A stretch of DNA of 64,000 nt. Source: Rubripirellula lacrimiformis. Its GTDB lineage: Bacteria; Planctomycetota; Planctomycetia; Pirellulales; Pirellulaceae. Of this stretch, positions 12,811-23,123 are shown piece after piece. A model generated the notes under the pieces. That model saw only the letters and a program-made list of their open reading frames with translations. It was not told the DNA's origin and did no database searches. The translations under genes were made by a program, and so were the position numbers. How positions within the stretch are numbered: the first letter of the stretch is position 1; each line of letters starts with the position of its first letter. The stretch is taken from the NCBI RefSeq assembly GCF_007741535.1, contig NZ_CP036525.1, positions 5,518,001 through 5,582,000 on the forward strand. The letters are read 5' to 3'.

Positions 12811-15030
12811 ATGATGATGCGATATTTTCTTTCCTTGCTGTTCGCTGCGGTCACGATGTTGGCTGGTGCCGAAGAAGCCGGCCACGGTGTCTTTCGCAAC
12901 GAAGTTCAAAGCGTGCTGACCAAGCATGGCTGCAATATGGGTGCCTGCCATGGTGCGTTGGCCGGAAAAGGCGGTTTTCGATTGTCGCTGAAAGGCTACG
13001 ATTCCCAAGCCGACTTTGCCGCGATCGCGCGTCAGGCTCGCGGGCGAAGGATCGAAATGGCCGATCCCGGACGTTCCCTGGTCCTGGCCAAACCGACCGG
13101 TGCACTGCCACACAAGGGCGGCATTCGGCTAGAGGCCGGATCCGACGACTACAACGTCATTGCCCAGTGGATCGCCAGCGGTGCTGCTGCGCCGGTCGAC
13201 GACGACCCGCGACTGCAACACATCGAAGTGACGCCGCCAACCGCTCTTTTGAGCCCCGGTGATTCGTCCACGATCACTGTCCAGGGGCACTACAGCGACG
13301 GCAGCACCCGCGACGTGACGCGTTGGTCGCAGTTCACGGCCACCGACGAAGCGATCGCCACCGTGGACGGGACCGGTCATGTCGAGGTGCGTGGCAGTGG
13401 CGAGGGTGCGGTGTTGGTTTGGTTCGGCAGCAAAGTAGCGTTGGCGAGGATGACCGTCCCCTATCCGCACCAAATCCCAACCGACGTCTATCGTGACGCA
13501 CCACGAGCGAACTTTATCGACGACCTCAACTTGGCTCAACTTGAAACGCTGCGTCTGCGTCCATCCCCGCCCTGCGACGACGATGAATTTTTGCGTCGTG
13601 CAACGATCGACACCATCGGCCGGCTGCCGACCGAAGACGAACACCAAGCTTTCGATGCCGATGACGCCCAAGTTCGTCGTGCACGGTTGGTCGAACGACT
13701 GTTGGCAGGCGAAGACTACGTTGACTATTGGGCTTACAAATGGTCCGACGTGCTGGTCATCAACGGCACCCGTCTGCGTCCGATCGCGGTCAAGACGTAT
13801 TACCAATGGATCCACAACGCGGTTCGTCAAAACCAACCCTGGGATGAAACCGTTCGCGAAATTTTGACGGCCAAGGGAAAGAGCGACGAGAACGGGGCGA
13901 CAAACTTTTACGCACTGAACCAGACCCCCGAAGACATGACCGAAAGCGCTTGCCAAGCTTTTCTGGGACTTTCGATTGGCTGCGCCAAATGCCACAACCA
14001 TCCGCTGGAAAAATGGACCAACGACCAGTACTACGCCATGGCCAATCTGTTCGCGCGAGTGCGGGCCAAGGGTTGGGGCGGCGACGGACGCAACGGCGAC
14101 GGACTGCGAACCGTTTACGTTTCGGCCAGTGGTGATCTGATCCAACCGAATTCAGGCAAACCCCAACCACCGGCCCCCTTGGATTCCGAACCGCTGGACA
14201 TCGACGATCCGAGCGATCGCCGCGGCGTTGTAGCGGAATGGCTGACCGATCCCCAAAACCCGTACTTTGCACGATCGATCACCAATCGCATCTGGGCCAA
14301 CTTCTTTGGACGCGGTTTGGTGGAACAAGTCGACGATTTGCGTGCCAGCAATCCGGCATCCAACGAACCCCTACTGGCTGCGGCGGCGCAACATGTGGTT
14401 GAATCGGAGTTCGATTTAAAACAGCTGATGCGTACGATCCTGAACAGCCAGACGTACCAACGCAGTAGTTTGCCGTTGCCCGAAAACAGCACCGAAAGCA
14501 AATACCATAGTCGCTACTACCCGCGGCGAATGATGGCCGAGGTGATGCTGGATTCGATCGACCAGGTGCTGATGACGTCGACAACGTTCGACAAACTTGC
14601 CTTCCCGGGGGCCGACACGCAAAACACCGATTTCTATCCACCGGGAACGCGTGCGATTGAACTGTATGACTCGTCCGTCGATTCGTATTTCCTGCAAACT
14701 TTCGGACGCAACCCACGAGAAATCACCTGTGAATGCGAACGCAGCAGCGAACCCAGCATGGTGCAGGTGCTGCACATGTCCAACGGCGGCACGCTGAACG
14801 GGAAACTTGAAAACGACAACAACGTCATCAGTCAACGAATCAACGCCGGCGATGACGACCAGTCGATCGTCCGAACCTTGTTCACTCGCGCATTGGTACG
14901 ACAACCGACGGACGCCGAATTGGAAACCTTGATGGCGATCCGCCGGGAATACGGCGACGACCGTGTGACCGCGCTTCGTGACGTCGCCTGGAGCATCATC
15001 ACCAGCACCGAATTCACATTCAATCACTGA
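12811..15030 (+). CDS. DUF1549/DUF1553 protein with bacterial Ig-like domain
   Basis: This 739-residue protein has a short signal peptide (MMMRYFLSLLFAAVTMLAGA). A cytochrome-like N-terminal module follows, with cysteines spaced CNMGACHG rather than classic CxxCH, so haem attachment there is uncertain. Next come an Ig-like (BIG2) domain at about residues 130-215 (IEVTPPTALLSPGDSSTITV), DUF1549 at about 235-425 with CAKCHNHPLEKW, and DUF1553 at about 480-730 with RSITNRIWANFFGRGL. It lies 199 bp after the DUF1501 gene and 42 bp before the cytochrome-WD40 gene. Three tandem ATG codons start the frame. The presumed role is an exported partner of the DUF1501 protein. Confidence 0.9.
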   Translation: MMMRYFLSLLFAAVTMLAGAEEAGHGVFRNEVQSVLTKHGCNMGACHGALAGKGGFRLSLKGYDSQADFAAIARQARGRRIEMADPGRSLVLAKPTGALPHKGGIRLEAGSDDYNVIAQWIASGAAAPVDDDPRLQHIEVTPPTALLSPGDSSTITVQGHYSDGSTRDVTRWSQFTATDEAIATVDGTGHVEVRGSGEGAVLVWFGSKVALARMTVPYPHQIPTDVYRDAPRANFIDDLNLAQLETLRLRPSPPCDDDEFLRRATIDTIGRLPTEDEHQAFDADDAQVRRARLVERLLAGEDYVDYWAYKWSDVLVINGTRLRPIAVKTYYQWIHNAVRQNQPWDETVREILTAKGKSDENGATNFYALNQTPEDMTESACQAFLGLSIGCAKCHNHPLEKWTNDQYYAMANLFARVRAKGWGGDGRNGDGLRTVYVSASGDLIQPNSGKPQPPAPLDSEPLDIDDPSDRRGVVAEWLTDPQNPYFARSITNRIWANFFGRGLVEQVDDLRASNPASNEPLLAAAAQHVVESEFDLKQLMRTILNSQTYQRSSLPLPENSTESKYHSRYYPRRMMAEVMLDSIDQVLMTSTTFDKLAFPGADTQNTDFYPPGTRAIELYDSSVDSYFLQTFGRNPREITCECERSSEPSMVQVLHMSNGGTLNGKLENDNNVISQRINAGDDDQSIVRTLFTRALVRQPTDAELETLMAIRREYGDDRVTALRDVAWSIITSTEFTFNH

Positions 15031-15072
15031 CGTCACCGACGCCGCTGATTCCTGCCTCTGCAACCATCGATC

Positions 15073-17916
15073 ATGAAACGTTCTACCGTTTCGCCCATTC
15101 GAAAGCCCACCATGCGTTTCCTATCCTATTTGGCCTTTGCGATTCTGCCGATGACGTCCGTCCGGGCCGCGGACAGCGTTGACTATGTCCGCGACGTGCT
15201 GCCCATTTTCGAAACGTACTGCATCGGCTGCCACGCCGATTCCGACGCCGAAGGGAACTTGGCAATGGATTCGCATGCTGCGTTGATCAACGGCGGCGAA
15301 CATGGACTGGCGATCACGGCGGGAGCGCCCACCAGCAGTCGATTGTTCTTGATGATGACTGGAAAGATGGATCCCGCCATGCCGCCCGAAGGCGAGCAGC
15401 GGCCCAGCGAGGACGAATTGGCTGTGATCGCTAGCTGGATCGAACAGGGGGCCATCGGTCCCGACGGCGACATACCGATCAAACGCAAACTGCGGACACC
15501 GAAGATCGAAACGGGCCCGAACGTGGCGCTGCCGATCACGGCGATCGCAGGTTCGCCCGACGGAACGCTTCGCGCTGTCGCCCGATTCGGACAAATCGAA
15601 ATGCAGGACACCGACGGGAAGGTTCTGCGAGTCATCCGAGGTGATTTTGGCAAAGTCAATTCCGTCCGGTTCGACCGCGCCGGATCGCGTCTGTTGATCG
15701 CATCCGGGGTGGCCGGTTCCTATGGCGAGGCAGCCCTGTTTTCAGTCGATTCGGGCGACCTGCTATCAACGATGATCGGTCACCGCGATGTACTTTATGC
15801 TGCGGAGTTTTCTCCGGACGAAACACAGATCGTCACCGCCGGCTATGACCGTGACATTTTGTTGTGGAACATCGAATCGGGCGAAGCAGTGCGTCAATTC
15901 ACCGGACACAACGGTGCCGTGTTTGACTTGGCATTTTCGCCCGACGGCAAGATCCTGGTCAGTGGCTGTGCTGACGAAACCGTCAAGGTATGGAATGTCG
16001 AAACGGGACAGCGGCTCGATACGCTGAACCAACCCGAAGGCGAAGTTTTCGCCGTCGACGTGACTGCCGATGGAAAATTCATCTTGGCGGTCAGCAGCGA
16101 TAACCGTCTGCGGGTATGGAGCCTGCGTTCGGTCGACAAGCCTCGCATCAACCCGATTGTCGCGACTCGCTTTGTCGACGAATCGCCGCTAGAAATGATG
16201 GCGGCCACGCCAGATGGCCGTGCCGTCGTCGTGATCAGCGAGGCGGGCAACATCAAAGTGATCCGAACTTCCGACTGGAACCAAGCAGCCATCCTAGATC
16301 CCGTCCGAGGCAGCGCAAGTGACCTATCGATCAGCGATGACGGCAAGACGGTTTGGGTATCGCTGATGAACGGATCGATGGCTCGCCGAACGCTGCCCAA
16401 GATCGGCGACGCCGCCGCGGTTGCCACCGATCCGATATCCCCCATCTATTTAGACCTGGGGACAGCGGGCAATGCGACGGAAACGCCCGAAACCGAAACG
16501 CTGGATGCGGTCACCGATGTCCCACGCGGCGTGGTGGCAACAGGCAAAATCAGTCCCCCGGGCGATTCGGACTATTTCCGATTCGATGCCAGGCAGGGGG
16601 AGGTTTGGGCGATCGAAGTTAGCCCTGCCAATAGCGGCACCGCAGCGTCGCGGATCGATCCGATCGCGGCCGTGCTGGACAGCGATGGCCAACCGGTGCT
16701 GCGAACCCGGTTGCAGGCCGTTCGCGATTCGTACTTCACCTTTCGAGGCAAGGATAGTTCGCAGACCTCTGATTTTCGGCTCTTCAATTGGGAAGAAATG
16801 CACCTGAACGAATTCCTATACGCGGCCGGCGAAGTGACTCGATTGGCGATGTATCCGCGTGGCCCAGATTCGGGATTCAACGTGTACCCGAATGAAGGAC
16901 AACGCTGGACCTACTTTGGCACGTCTCACACCACCCATGCCTTGGGCGAACCCGCGTTCATCGTTCGCCCGCTGGCATCCGGCGAGGAACCGGCCGCCAA
17001 CGGACTGCCCGTCTTTGACGTTTACTACGAAAATGATGACGATCCGACTCGGATGTCTGGATCGTCTAGTCGGATCCTGTTCACCGCGCCATCGGATGGT
17101 GCCTATACCGTCCGAGTCGGTGATACCCGGGGGGAAGGCGGAGACGAATACGGCTATGTGATGAAACTTCGTGCCGCGGCGCCATCGTTCACCGCGTCGG
17201 TTTCCGCGATCAGCAAGCCGCTGCGGCGTGGGACCGGCCGTGAAGCAACGCTCCGCGTCGATCGCTTGGATGGATTTGACGGCGCTGTCACGTTCGACGT
17301 GACGGGCCTTCCCGACGACGTGGTCACCAATTTCCCGGTCACGATCCAGCCTGGCCAACGTTCGGCCCAAGCGGTGGTGTGGGTCGGCGAATCAGCGAAG
17401 GGATGGGAGGGCGAGATGACGCCACCATTGGTCGCTCGCGGAACCGCCGCGGGCCGCCAAATCGAGAGACAGGCCGGGTCACTGGGGAAATTGCAGATCC
17501 AAGACCGCCCCAGCGTGATCGCGTCGATTCGGCCAAGTGATTCGAAATCCTCTGGTTCCGGTGCCCCAGGCGACCGGGCGGCGGGGACGCCCACGGTGGA
17601 CGCGGCAGAGCAAAATTGGACGCTGAGGGTGGGGCGAGGCGAGACGGTTTCGGCGACCGTGGTGCTGGACCGGGCGGAAGGATTCAAGAACGAAGTCAGC
17701 TTTGGCAAGGAAAATGCGGGCCGAAACGCCGCTCACGGCGTCTACGTCGACAATATCGGGCTCAACGGGCTGCTGGCGTTGGAAGGCATGACAGAGCGAG
17801 AATTCTTCATCACGGCCGACCCTGTGGCTGAGCTGGGACCACGGACGTTTTTCCTGACTGCGGCGGCCGATGGCGGCGTCACCACCCACCCGATCACGGT
17901 GGAAGTCACCGAATAG
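15073..17916 (+). CDS. Exported c-type cytochrome with WD40 repeats and PPC-like beta domains
   Basis: This 947-residue protein starts with an N-terminal signal (hydrophobic stretch [19 protein letters not shown]; the ATG at 15112 is an alternative start). A planctomycete cytochrome C domain follows with [14 protein letters not shown] and the closing [14 protein letters not shown]. Four to six WD40 repeats occupy about residues 150-360 (for example [22 protein letters not shown] and [21 protein letters not shown]). The C-terminal half is beta-rich, with pre-peptidase-like segments beginning [16 protein letters not shown]. The arrangement suggests a haem protein on a propeller scaffold, a common planctomycete exported architecture. 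It is the last gene of the cluster with 11196 and 12811. Confidence 0.9.
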   Translation: MKRSTVSPIRKPTMRFLSYLAFAILPMTSVRAADSVDYVRDVLPIFETYCIGCHADSDAEGNLAMDSHAALINGGEHGLAITAGAPTSSRLFLMMTGKMDPAMPPEGEQRPSEDELAVIASWIEQGAIGPDGDIPIKRKLRTPKIETGPNVALPITAIAGSPDGTLRAVARFGQIEMQDTDGKVLRVIRGDFGKVNSVRFDRAGSRLLIASGVAGSYGEAALFSVDSGDLLSTMIGHRDVLYAAEFSPDETQIVTAGYDRDILLWNIESGEAVRQFTGHNGAVFDLAFSPDGKILVSGCADETVKVWNVETGQRLDTLNQPEGEVFAVDVTADGKFILAVSSDNRLRVWSLRSVDKPRINPIVATRFVDESPLEMMAATPDGRAVVVISEAGNIKVIRTSDWNQAAILDPVRGSASDLSISDDGKTVWVSLMNGSMARRTLPKIGDAAAVATDPISPIYLDLGTAGNATETPETETLDAVTDVPRGVVATGKISPPGDSDYFRFDARQGEVWAIEVSPANSGTAASRIDPIAAVLDSDGQPVLRTRLQAVRDSYFTFRGKDSSQTSDFRLFNWEEMHLNEFLYAAGEVTRLAMYPRGPDSGFNVYPNEGQRWTYFGTSHTTHALGEPAFIVRPLASGEEPAANGLPVFDVYYENDDDPTRMSGSSSRILFTAPSDGAYTVRVGDTRGEGGDEYGYVMKLRAAAPSFTASVSAISKPLRRGTGREATLRVDRLDGFDGAVTFDVTGLPDDVVTNFPVTIQPGQRSAQAVVWVGESAKGWEGEMTPPLVARGTAAGRQIERQAGSLGKLQIQDRPSVIASIRPSDSKSSGSGAPGDRAAGTPTVDAAEQNWTLRVGRGETVSATVVLDRAEGFKNEVSFGKENAGRNAAHGVYVDNIGLNGLLALEGMTEREFFITADPVAELGPRTFFLTAAADGGVTTHPITVEVTE

Positions 17917-17927
17917 AAGCAAACCCC

Positions 17928-17956
17928 TTGAGAAAGTTCGGTTTGTTCGCTATTCT
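17928..17956 (+). promoter_or_regulatory. Candidate sigma-70 promoter for rpmA
   Basis: TTGAGA at 17928-17933 and TATTCT at 17951-17956 are separated by exactly 17 bp. This is a good match to -35/-10 boxes, placed about 50 bp before the rpmA ATG. It lies just after the stop of the cytochrome-WD40 gene, so rpmA can be transcribed independently of it. No experimental support. Confidence 0.45.
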
Positions 17957-18008
17957 CCGCGATTCCAAACCACACACTATAGATTCATTCGATACAGGAC
18001 GCCTCGAA

Positions 18009-18272
18009 ATGGCACACAAAAAGGGACAGGGCTCGAGCCGTAACGGTCGCGATTCCAACGCACAACGTCGCGGAGTCAAGAAGTTCGGTGGCGAAGCCGT
18101 TGTCGCTGGAAACATCCTGATTCGTCAGGTTGGCACCAAGTGGCACCCAGGCCGCGGTGTGGGCCAAGGCAAGGACTACACCCTGTTCGCACTGGTTGAC
18201 GGCAAGGTGATGTTCGATCGCAAGGGTCGCCGAATCAACGTCGTCACCGAAGAAGTCGTTGCGGCTAGCTAA
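18009..18272 (+). CDS. rpmA: 50S ribosomal protein L27
   Basis: This 87-residue protein begins [20 protein letters not shown], the conserved L27 N-terminus that reaches the peptidyl-transferase centre. It continues with the L27 core ([32 protein letters not shown]). The ATG at 18009 is chosen because it starts at the conserved MAHKKG; the longer frame back to 17928 would add 27 unrelated residues. There is no cleavable Firmicute-type extension. In many bacteria rplU (L21) lies just upstream; here it does not, and the gene sits alone between a promoter-like sequence and a strong terminator. Confidence 0.97.
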   Translation: MAHKKGQGSSRNGRDSNAQRRGVKKFGGEAVVAGNILIRQVGTKWHPGRGVGQGKDYTLFALVDGKVMFDRKGRRINVVTEEVVAAS

Positions 18273-18317
18273 GCCAGTTGACCAGCAGACCCTGCTGGTG
18301 CAAACAACTATCTATCG

Positions 18318-18348
18318 AAAACGCCTCGTGATTTCACGAGGCGTTTTT
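18318..18348 (+). terminator. Rho-independent terminator after rpmA
   Basis: A 13-bp perfect stem (AAAACGCCTCGTG / CACGAGGCGTTTT) with a 4-base ATTT loop runs into a short T tract, about 45 bp past the rpmA stop. With A on one side and T on the other it could act on both strands and also end the convergent gene that stops at 18372. Confidence 0.88.
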
Positions 18349-18371
18349 GCTGCGCCTACGCCGCCGTTTGC

Positions 18372-19967
18372 CTAGCGAACCTCTTGGGAACTCGGGGCCG
18401 TGGCGATACTGACTTCGACATCGCTGGCCTGATCCGCCCCGATCGCGTTGTCGACCAAGATCGATTTGCCAAACTCGTCGGATTCGTCCAACTCGGCTCT
18501 GGCCAACAGCTTGACGCCGGTCTTGCTAGGGCTGGCTTGCGGCTTGGGCATCCGAACCGCCAAAGCCTCGATCGCCACACCAGCGGCATCCGACGTCGAT
18601 CCGAGGGCCGCAGCGATGGAACCACCGATTGCCGCGGGCTGCACAACATCGCCGATCACAGCATCGCCGATTACCGGTGAATCGACAAACGCGGCCACGT
18701 GGCCAACCCATTCGTCCAACAAACAGTCCGGCGACGACCGAACCCAGGCTGCCAAAGAATCGACGAGCCCGGATTTCAGCAGATTCGAATCGGCCAACCC
18801 CGATCCGATCGATTCCACTTGGGCCACCGGAGCGTCCGCTGCATCCAGATCGACCACTTCGACGTCATTCGATCCGTTTTCGATTGCGTCCCACATGATC
18901 GCATCAGCCATCAAGTCGCTGGGGCTTCGGACGCAGAACGGGCGAGACGAATAGGCGAATGACGTCCACACCTTTTGATCGCGAGGGGCCAAATCGTAAG
19001 CCATGTAGGGCTCGTCCTGGATCGTGGCGATCAACCCGGATCCACCCACCAACGGATTGATTGGCGAGACCTGGATCGACGGGGCCGCAGCGGCAATGCT
19101 AGTCGGATCAGGAGACCGCTTCGCCAACGTCGACGTCGACGTCGACGTCGACGTCGATTCCGACTCCGTCTCCTGCGGCTGCGACACAGCCACCTTGGCA
19201 TCGACCACACTGGCATCGATGGGTTCTTCCAATGCGACCTTCGAAATGGCTACCGCAATTGCCTTCTCGTAGGAACGTTGCTCGGATTCCGCGTGCGCCA
19301 CCAAACCTGAATACAGCGACTGCAGCTGGTCGATGCTGGCTAGCGAGCTTTGCCAATAGGGGCCGACCAACGCAAACGGCTCGGCAAACTGCTGCACGCG
19401 GACACCCGTCGCCGCGACCACGGTGGATGCTAGAGCCGACGTCGAAAACCCGGACTGGGCCTGGACGTTTCGTGCTGCTGCATGCTGGTCTGCCTGAACC
19501 ATCTTGGCGGGCCGCGGTGCCACTTCACCCAACAACACGGTGCCAGCCGAATCATTCGCCGACGACCCGCCGGCCGCCCCCGCGATCTGATCAGGAACCA
19601 ATCGCCACTGGATGGGGCCGGAATCATGCGTCCCCCAACCACCTGCAAAGGCCGGCACCTGTACCGGTGAATTCAACGCCTGCTGGGGTCTGACCGTCTG
19701 GGCCTGTTCCACCCATCCACACAATTCCTCGTCCTGCTGCAGCGGCTCTGTCGTGCGAGCCAGCGATGCAGATTCCACCAGCCGCTTGGCAGTTGCGGGC
19801 GAGTTGACTAGGGGCGACGTTGGCGCTTCGATCTCGACAGCAATCGGGACGAAGTCGCTTCCGCAGTCAAACTGACCGGCATGCGTTGGGGCGGCGAAAA
19901 CAGTAGTGCCAGCAATGATCGTGGCGAGGGCAGCGCGACGAAGACGACGACAAATTTGAGGAAACAT
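18372..19967 (-). CDS. Secreted protein of unknown function
   Basis: The protein has 531 residues with a plausible signal peptide (MFPQICRRLRRAALATIIAG, cleavage after THA). The mature part is acidic and rich in Ala, Ser, Val and Asp, with few aromatic residues. It contains an STSTSTSTST run near residue 275 encoded by a GTCGAC hexamer array. I recognise no domain. The frame has normal codon usage for the region, and the competing plus-strand frames are short. The protein may be periplasmic or surface-exposed, and could be lineage-specific. It converges on rpmA, with the shared terminator between them. The function is not assignable from sequence. Confidence 0.7.
   Translation of the reverse strand: MFPQICRRLRRAALATIIAGTTVFAAPTHAGQFDCGSDFVPIAVEIEAPTSPLVNSPATAKRLVESASLARTTEPLQQDEELCGWVEQAQTVRPQQALNSPVQVPAFAGGWGTHDSGPIQWRLVPDQIAGAAGGSSANDSAGTVLLGEVAPRPAKMVQADQHAAARNVQAQSGFSTSALASTVVAATGVRVQQFAEPFALVGPYWQSSLASIDQLQSLYSGLVAHAESEQRSYEKAIAVAISKVALEEPIDASVVDAKVAVSQPQETESESTSTSTSTSTLAKRSPDPTSIAAAAPSIQVSPINPLVGGSGLIATIQDEPYMAYDLAPRDQKVWTSFAYSSRPFCVRSPSDLMADAIMWDAIENGSNDVEVVDLDAADAPVAQVESIGSGLADSNLLKSGLVDSLAAWVRSSPDCLLDEWVGHVAAFVDSPVIGDAVIGDVVQPAAIGGSIAAALGSTSDAAGVAIEALAVRMPKPQASPSKTGVKLLARAELDESDEFGKSILVDNAIGADQASDVEVSIATAPSSQEVR
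19129..19157. repeat. GTCGAC hexanucleotide tandem repeat
   Basis: There are about four and a half copies of GTCGAC in tandem, each itself a palindrome. They lie inside the secreted unknown gene and encode alternating Ser-Thr on the minus strand. Because the unit is 6 bp, copy-number change keeps the frame. Confidence 0.85.
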
Positions 19968-20313
19968 GGTCGGGTAACTCCTGATTATTCCAACGCATAT
20001 CTTCCATGAAATGCGGTGATAGCCGAGCTCGATCGTGAGCGTTGCGAGACGGCATTGATTGGTGAAGGCGGGAATCCTCCGCGAACCAAACAGCGACGGT
20101 CAGACCCATTCCTTTGGGCAACTGTTTCGATTGCGGGGACACTTTGCGTATCGGCGAGTTTGACGGCCGCGTCCGCAATACCACCTTGGAAAACCTTGAC
20201 GATCACCAGGAATGGTTGGGGTTATGTCGACTGCGAAAGTAATTCGATCCCCCCACAAACGCCTCGTGTTCGCACACCAACGATTCGCACGCCCCCAACC
20301 CTATTGGCGGCGG
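19968..20313. other. Intergenic region, no gene recognised
   Basis: This 346-bp gap lies between the start of the secreted unknown and the stop of the yacG-like gene, both on the minus strand. Short frames exist on both strands but lack motifs or convincing starts. It probably holds the promoter of the secreted unknown. No repeat or RNA gene was recognised. Confidence 0.45.
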
Positions 20314-20601
20314 TTACTCGAAACGGATTTGGCCCGCATCGTCATCCGTTTCGTCGTCGTCCGAATCGTCGTCGTCACGACGTTGGCCGCCCATCACATC
20401 ACTGTTCCCACCTTCGTGTGGAACGCTGATGTCTTCGTCCAACCACCGCCCTAGGTCGATCAGCTGGCAGCGTTCGCTACAGAATGGCGGCGTCGGAGAC
20501 TCGTCGATCATGAACCGACGTCCGCAGGTACTGCAGGAAACGGATCCCGGATGACGGGCAGATCGAGCAGCCAGGTTGCGATCGTTGGATTGCATGGACA
20601 T
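20314..20601 (-). CDS. yacG: YacG-type zinc-binding protein with acidic tail
   Basis: This protein of about 95 residues has the YacG zinc ribbon [20 protein letters not shown] followed by ERC, giving Cys-X2-Cys...Cys-X3-Cys, and then the family helix [12 protein letters not shown]. YacG proteins bind GyrB and inhibit DNA gyrase in E. coli; that role here is by homology. The start is taken at one of two close ATGs (20601 or 20595), giving MSMQSNDRN. The longer open frame to 20694 has no family support. The C-terminal 35 residues are unusually acidic, with [13 protein letters not shown], longer than the tail of the enterobacterial protein. It is a single-gene unit. Confidence 0.85.
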   Translation of the reverse strand: MSMQSNDRNLAARSARHPGSVSCSTCGRRFMIDESPTPPFCSERCQLIDLGRWLDEDISVPHEGGNSDVMGGQRRDDDDSDDDETDDDAGQIRFE

Positions 20602-21453
20602 CACAGAGTCTGAATGGATGGTGGTTGGAGGTTGGCAGGTCACTATAACGAATTGCCCCCAAAAGGCTCGCAGCCCACAACGGAACCGAACCAAGAGTCA
20701 CCGCTGGCTACCTCACTCGCCGCGTAGCGACCCCAGATTGGTGATCCCAGTTCGGTGATCCCAGATCGGCGACCGGGCGCCAGCCGTGCCACGCATTGTT
20801 CGAAAACTTTTCGTCAGTGAACACCCGACACACCAAGAATCAGCGCCCCGGTACGAATCACACTGCTGCGGAAATTTCGTTCACCGCCATGTTGATCGCG
20901 ACGACGATCTGCGGTTGATCACAGGGCGGCAACGCCACGCAGTCAGATCGGCCCCGTTCGCCAAATCACTGACGGAACCTTGAAGTGCTGGGATGCGTCT
21001 AGGAAAGGAAGACTCACCAGCGACGAAGCCGGACAGCAACGTTCCCACGGAAACCTGCTGACCCCACGCCCATACAAAACGACAGATCGGTTTCAAAATA
21101 AGACAGCAAAGACTGGGGCATTTTGGGACTGCGAGTACCGGTGCCCCGCCGTCGAAGGACGGATTTGGGCACAAAACGTGCAAATGGCGACTAGAACGCC
21201 CCTAAAACGGTTTTAACGCTAGTCCGGGCATGCTATTTGCAACAGATGTTGTGACAGACCGAAACACGCTGCCACCCGAATATGCCAAGGCGATTTTCAC
21301 CCCCTGCAAAGAGGGAAATCGCCTGAAACACGGGTCAGCACTGTTTTCGGTCAAATCAGGCCGCATCTCACAAAGGTGTCGGCTTGATGGCTGGATTGAA
21401 CATTCTACAAGCGGTTGCGATCGCTATTCCGATAATCGAGGAGCAGGACGGAT
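20602..21453. other. Long intergenic region upstream of the sigma factor gene
   Basis: This gap of about 850 bp holds no convincing gene. The short frames at 20786, 20980 and 21230 have no motif or start signal. It contains an A+T-richer segment from about 21180 and a -24/-12-like element at 21226-21241 (separate entry). It probably holds the regulatory region of the sigma factor gene at 21454. Confidence 0.5.
21226..21241 (+). promoter_or_regulatory. Possible sigma-54-type -24/-12 element
   Basis: GGGCATGCTATTTGCA has GG at 21227-21228 and GC at 21239-21240, spaced 10 bases. It matches the TGGCACG-N4-TTGCA consensus at most positions. It lies about 210 bp before the sigma-factor start, on the same strand. 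Chance matches to this consensus occur, so the call is weak. Confidence 0.22.
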
Positions 21454-22911
21454 ATGGTTTCCCTCTACTCACCTGAGCTTACTACCCCACGCAAGCCTAG
21501 AGCTGACGAAGTCAACCTTTCGATTCGTGGAGGCAAACGAGAACCGTCTCGGACCGCCTATGCGGACGATCAGGCGGATGCTCTCGGGTTGTACCTGGAA
21601 GAGATCGCTCGCACCTCGCTGTTATCGCCCCGGGACGAACTGTTCCTGGCGATGAAGATGGATGCGGCCCGACGGATCTTCCGACGCGAAATGCTGCGCA
21701 TCGGTTATGTCGCCGACGTGGCGATTGCAGAACTGCAACAAGTTGCACAGGGCGAAAAGCGAGCCGATCGGGCGCTCGACTATTCGGTTGCCGACGACAA
21801 AGCCAAGCAGGCAATGATCAACCGATTGCCACAAAACCTGTCGACCATCGACGGCGTTCGCGCCGACATGCATGAACATTTCGCGTTGTCGTCGCGCCGA
21901 TCGGTCTCTGCACGCAAACGGCGTCAATCGTTACGCATGTTCGTGCGACGTCGTGACCATTCGATCGCGTTGATCGAAGAGTTCGCGGTCCGGCTTCCCG
22001 TGATCGAGGACATGTACCACGACCTGAAGCGACGCGTGCTGCAGATCGAACGATTGGCCAAAGAAGCGGAATCGTCGAATTCGCCCGACATCAAACGTCA
22101 ATACGTCCAGTCCCTGCGACCGACGCTTCATTCGCGTGCCGGACTGCAGCGGCGGATGAAACGGATCGACGAAGCTTACAATGGCTACCTGGACATCAAG
22201 AGCACGTTGGTCGAAGCCAACCTGCGGCTTGTCGTTTCGGTCGCCAAGAAATACCGCGGACGTGGTGTGTCGTTCCTGGACCTGATCCAAGAAGGCAACG
22301 CCGGTTTGATGCGAGCGGTTGAGAAGTTCGAATATCGACGTGGTTTCAAACTGTCGACCTACGCAACCTGGTGGATTCGCCAAGCGATCGGCCGTGGCGT
22401 CGCGGAACAGGGACGAGCTGTCCGCGTTCCCGCACAGGTCATCAGCGAACTGAACGAACTGTCGCGAGTGAAGACAAAGTTCTTCCAACAAACCGGACGA
22501 CGCGCATCGAAAAACGAACTGGCTCAGCTGACCAACACGTCGACCGATCGTTTGGCCGTGCTAGAACGAGTCGCCGAGACACCGATCAGCCTGAACCAAA
22601 GTGTGCATGGCGGGACCCAACAGGAGTTCGGCAACTTGCTGCCCGACCGCAGCGACGAGTCCCCGCCGGAAAGCGCCGATGCGAACGACCTGAAGGACCG
22701 ATGTTCACAGCTGCTGTCTGTATTGGGAGATCGCGAACGGCAAATTTTGTTGATGCGTTACGGATTCGGAACTCACTTCCCGCACACGCTGGCCGAAGTG
22801 GCCAATGTATTTCGGCTCAGCCGTGAACGGGTTCGGCAGATCGAACGTGCCGCGATCATCAAACTGAAAGGGTCCGAAGTGTCCGAGCACTTGGCAGAGT
22901 TCTTGAACTAG
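21454..22911 (+). CDS. RNA polymerase sigma-70 family factor (group 1/2, RpoD-like)
   Basis: This 485-residue protein carries all the main regions. Region 1.2 is at [21 protein letters not shown] (about residue 42). A non-conserved insertion of about 150 residues follows. Region 2 is [58 protein letters not shown] (about 255-315), with regions 3 and 4 after it, including the -35-binding helix-turn-helix [20 protein letters not shown]. The [21 protein letters not shown] stretch departs from the usual TRAIADQARTIRIP of RpoD, so this may be an alternative rather than the housekeeping factor. A strong Shine-Dalgarno GAGGAG (21438-21443) lies 10 bases before the ATG, which fixes the start. Confidence 0.92.
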   Translation: MVSLYSPELTTPRKPRADEVNLSIRGGKREPSRTAYADDQADALGLYLEEIARTSLLSPRDELFLAMKMDAARRIFRREMLRIGYVADVAIAELQQVAQGEKRADRALDYSVADDKAKQAMINRLPQNLSTIDGVRADMHEHFALSSRRSVSARKRRQSLRMFVRRRDHSIALIEEFAVRLPVIEDMYHDLKRRVLQIERLAKEAESSNSPDIKRQYVQSLRPTLHSRAGLQRRMKRIDEAYNGYLDIKSTLVEANLRLVVSVAKKYRGRGVSFLDLIQEGNAGLMRAVEKFEYRRGFKLSTYATWWIRQAIGRGVAEQGRAVRVPAQVISELNELSRVKTKFFQQTGRRASKNELAQLTNTSTDRLAVLERVAETPISLNQSVHGGTQQEFGNLLPDRSDESPPESADANDLKDRCSQLLSVLGDRERQILLMRYGFGTHFPHTLAEVANVFRLSRERVRQIERAAIIKLKGSEVSEHLAEFLN

Positions 22912-23123
22912 TTGGTCCAACGGTTGCCGGTCGCGATCATGGCGACAACCGCCCCGGCAGCCGCGCCGATCCATACGTCTTTACTGTCCACGCCCAGCCA
23001 GCACCGAATCGCTGCTTACCAGCAGGCGCTCAGAAGTGTCGCCCAGAGTACGGCAGATGACCGAGGCGTGCCGGGCCCCGGCGTGATTCGTTCTCGCAGA
23101 CGCTGCGAGGGGCGAAGTGGGAC

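Noticed and set aside
13129-14145. 338-codon minus-strand frame opposite the DUF1549/DUF1553 gene
   Set aside because: It is a shadow of the well-supported plus-strand gene, with no recognisable motif.
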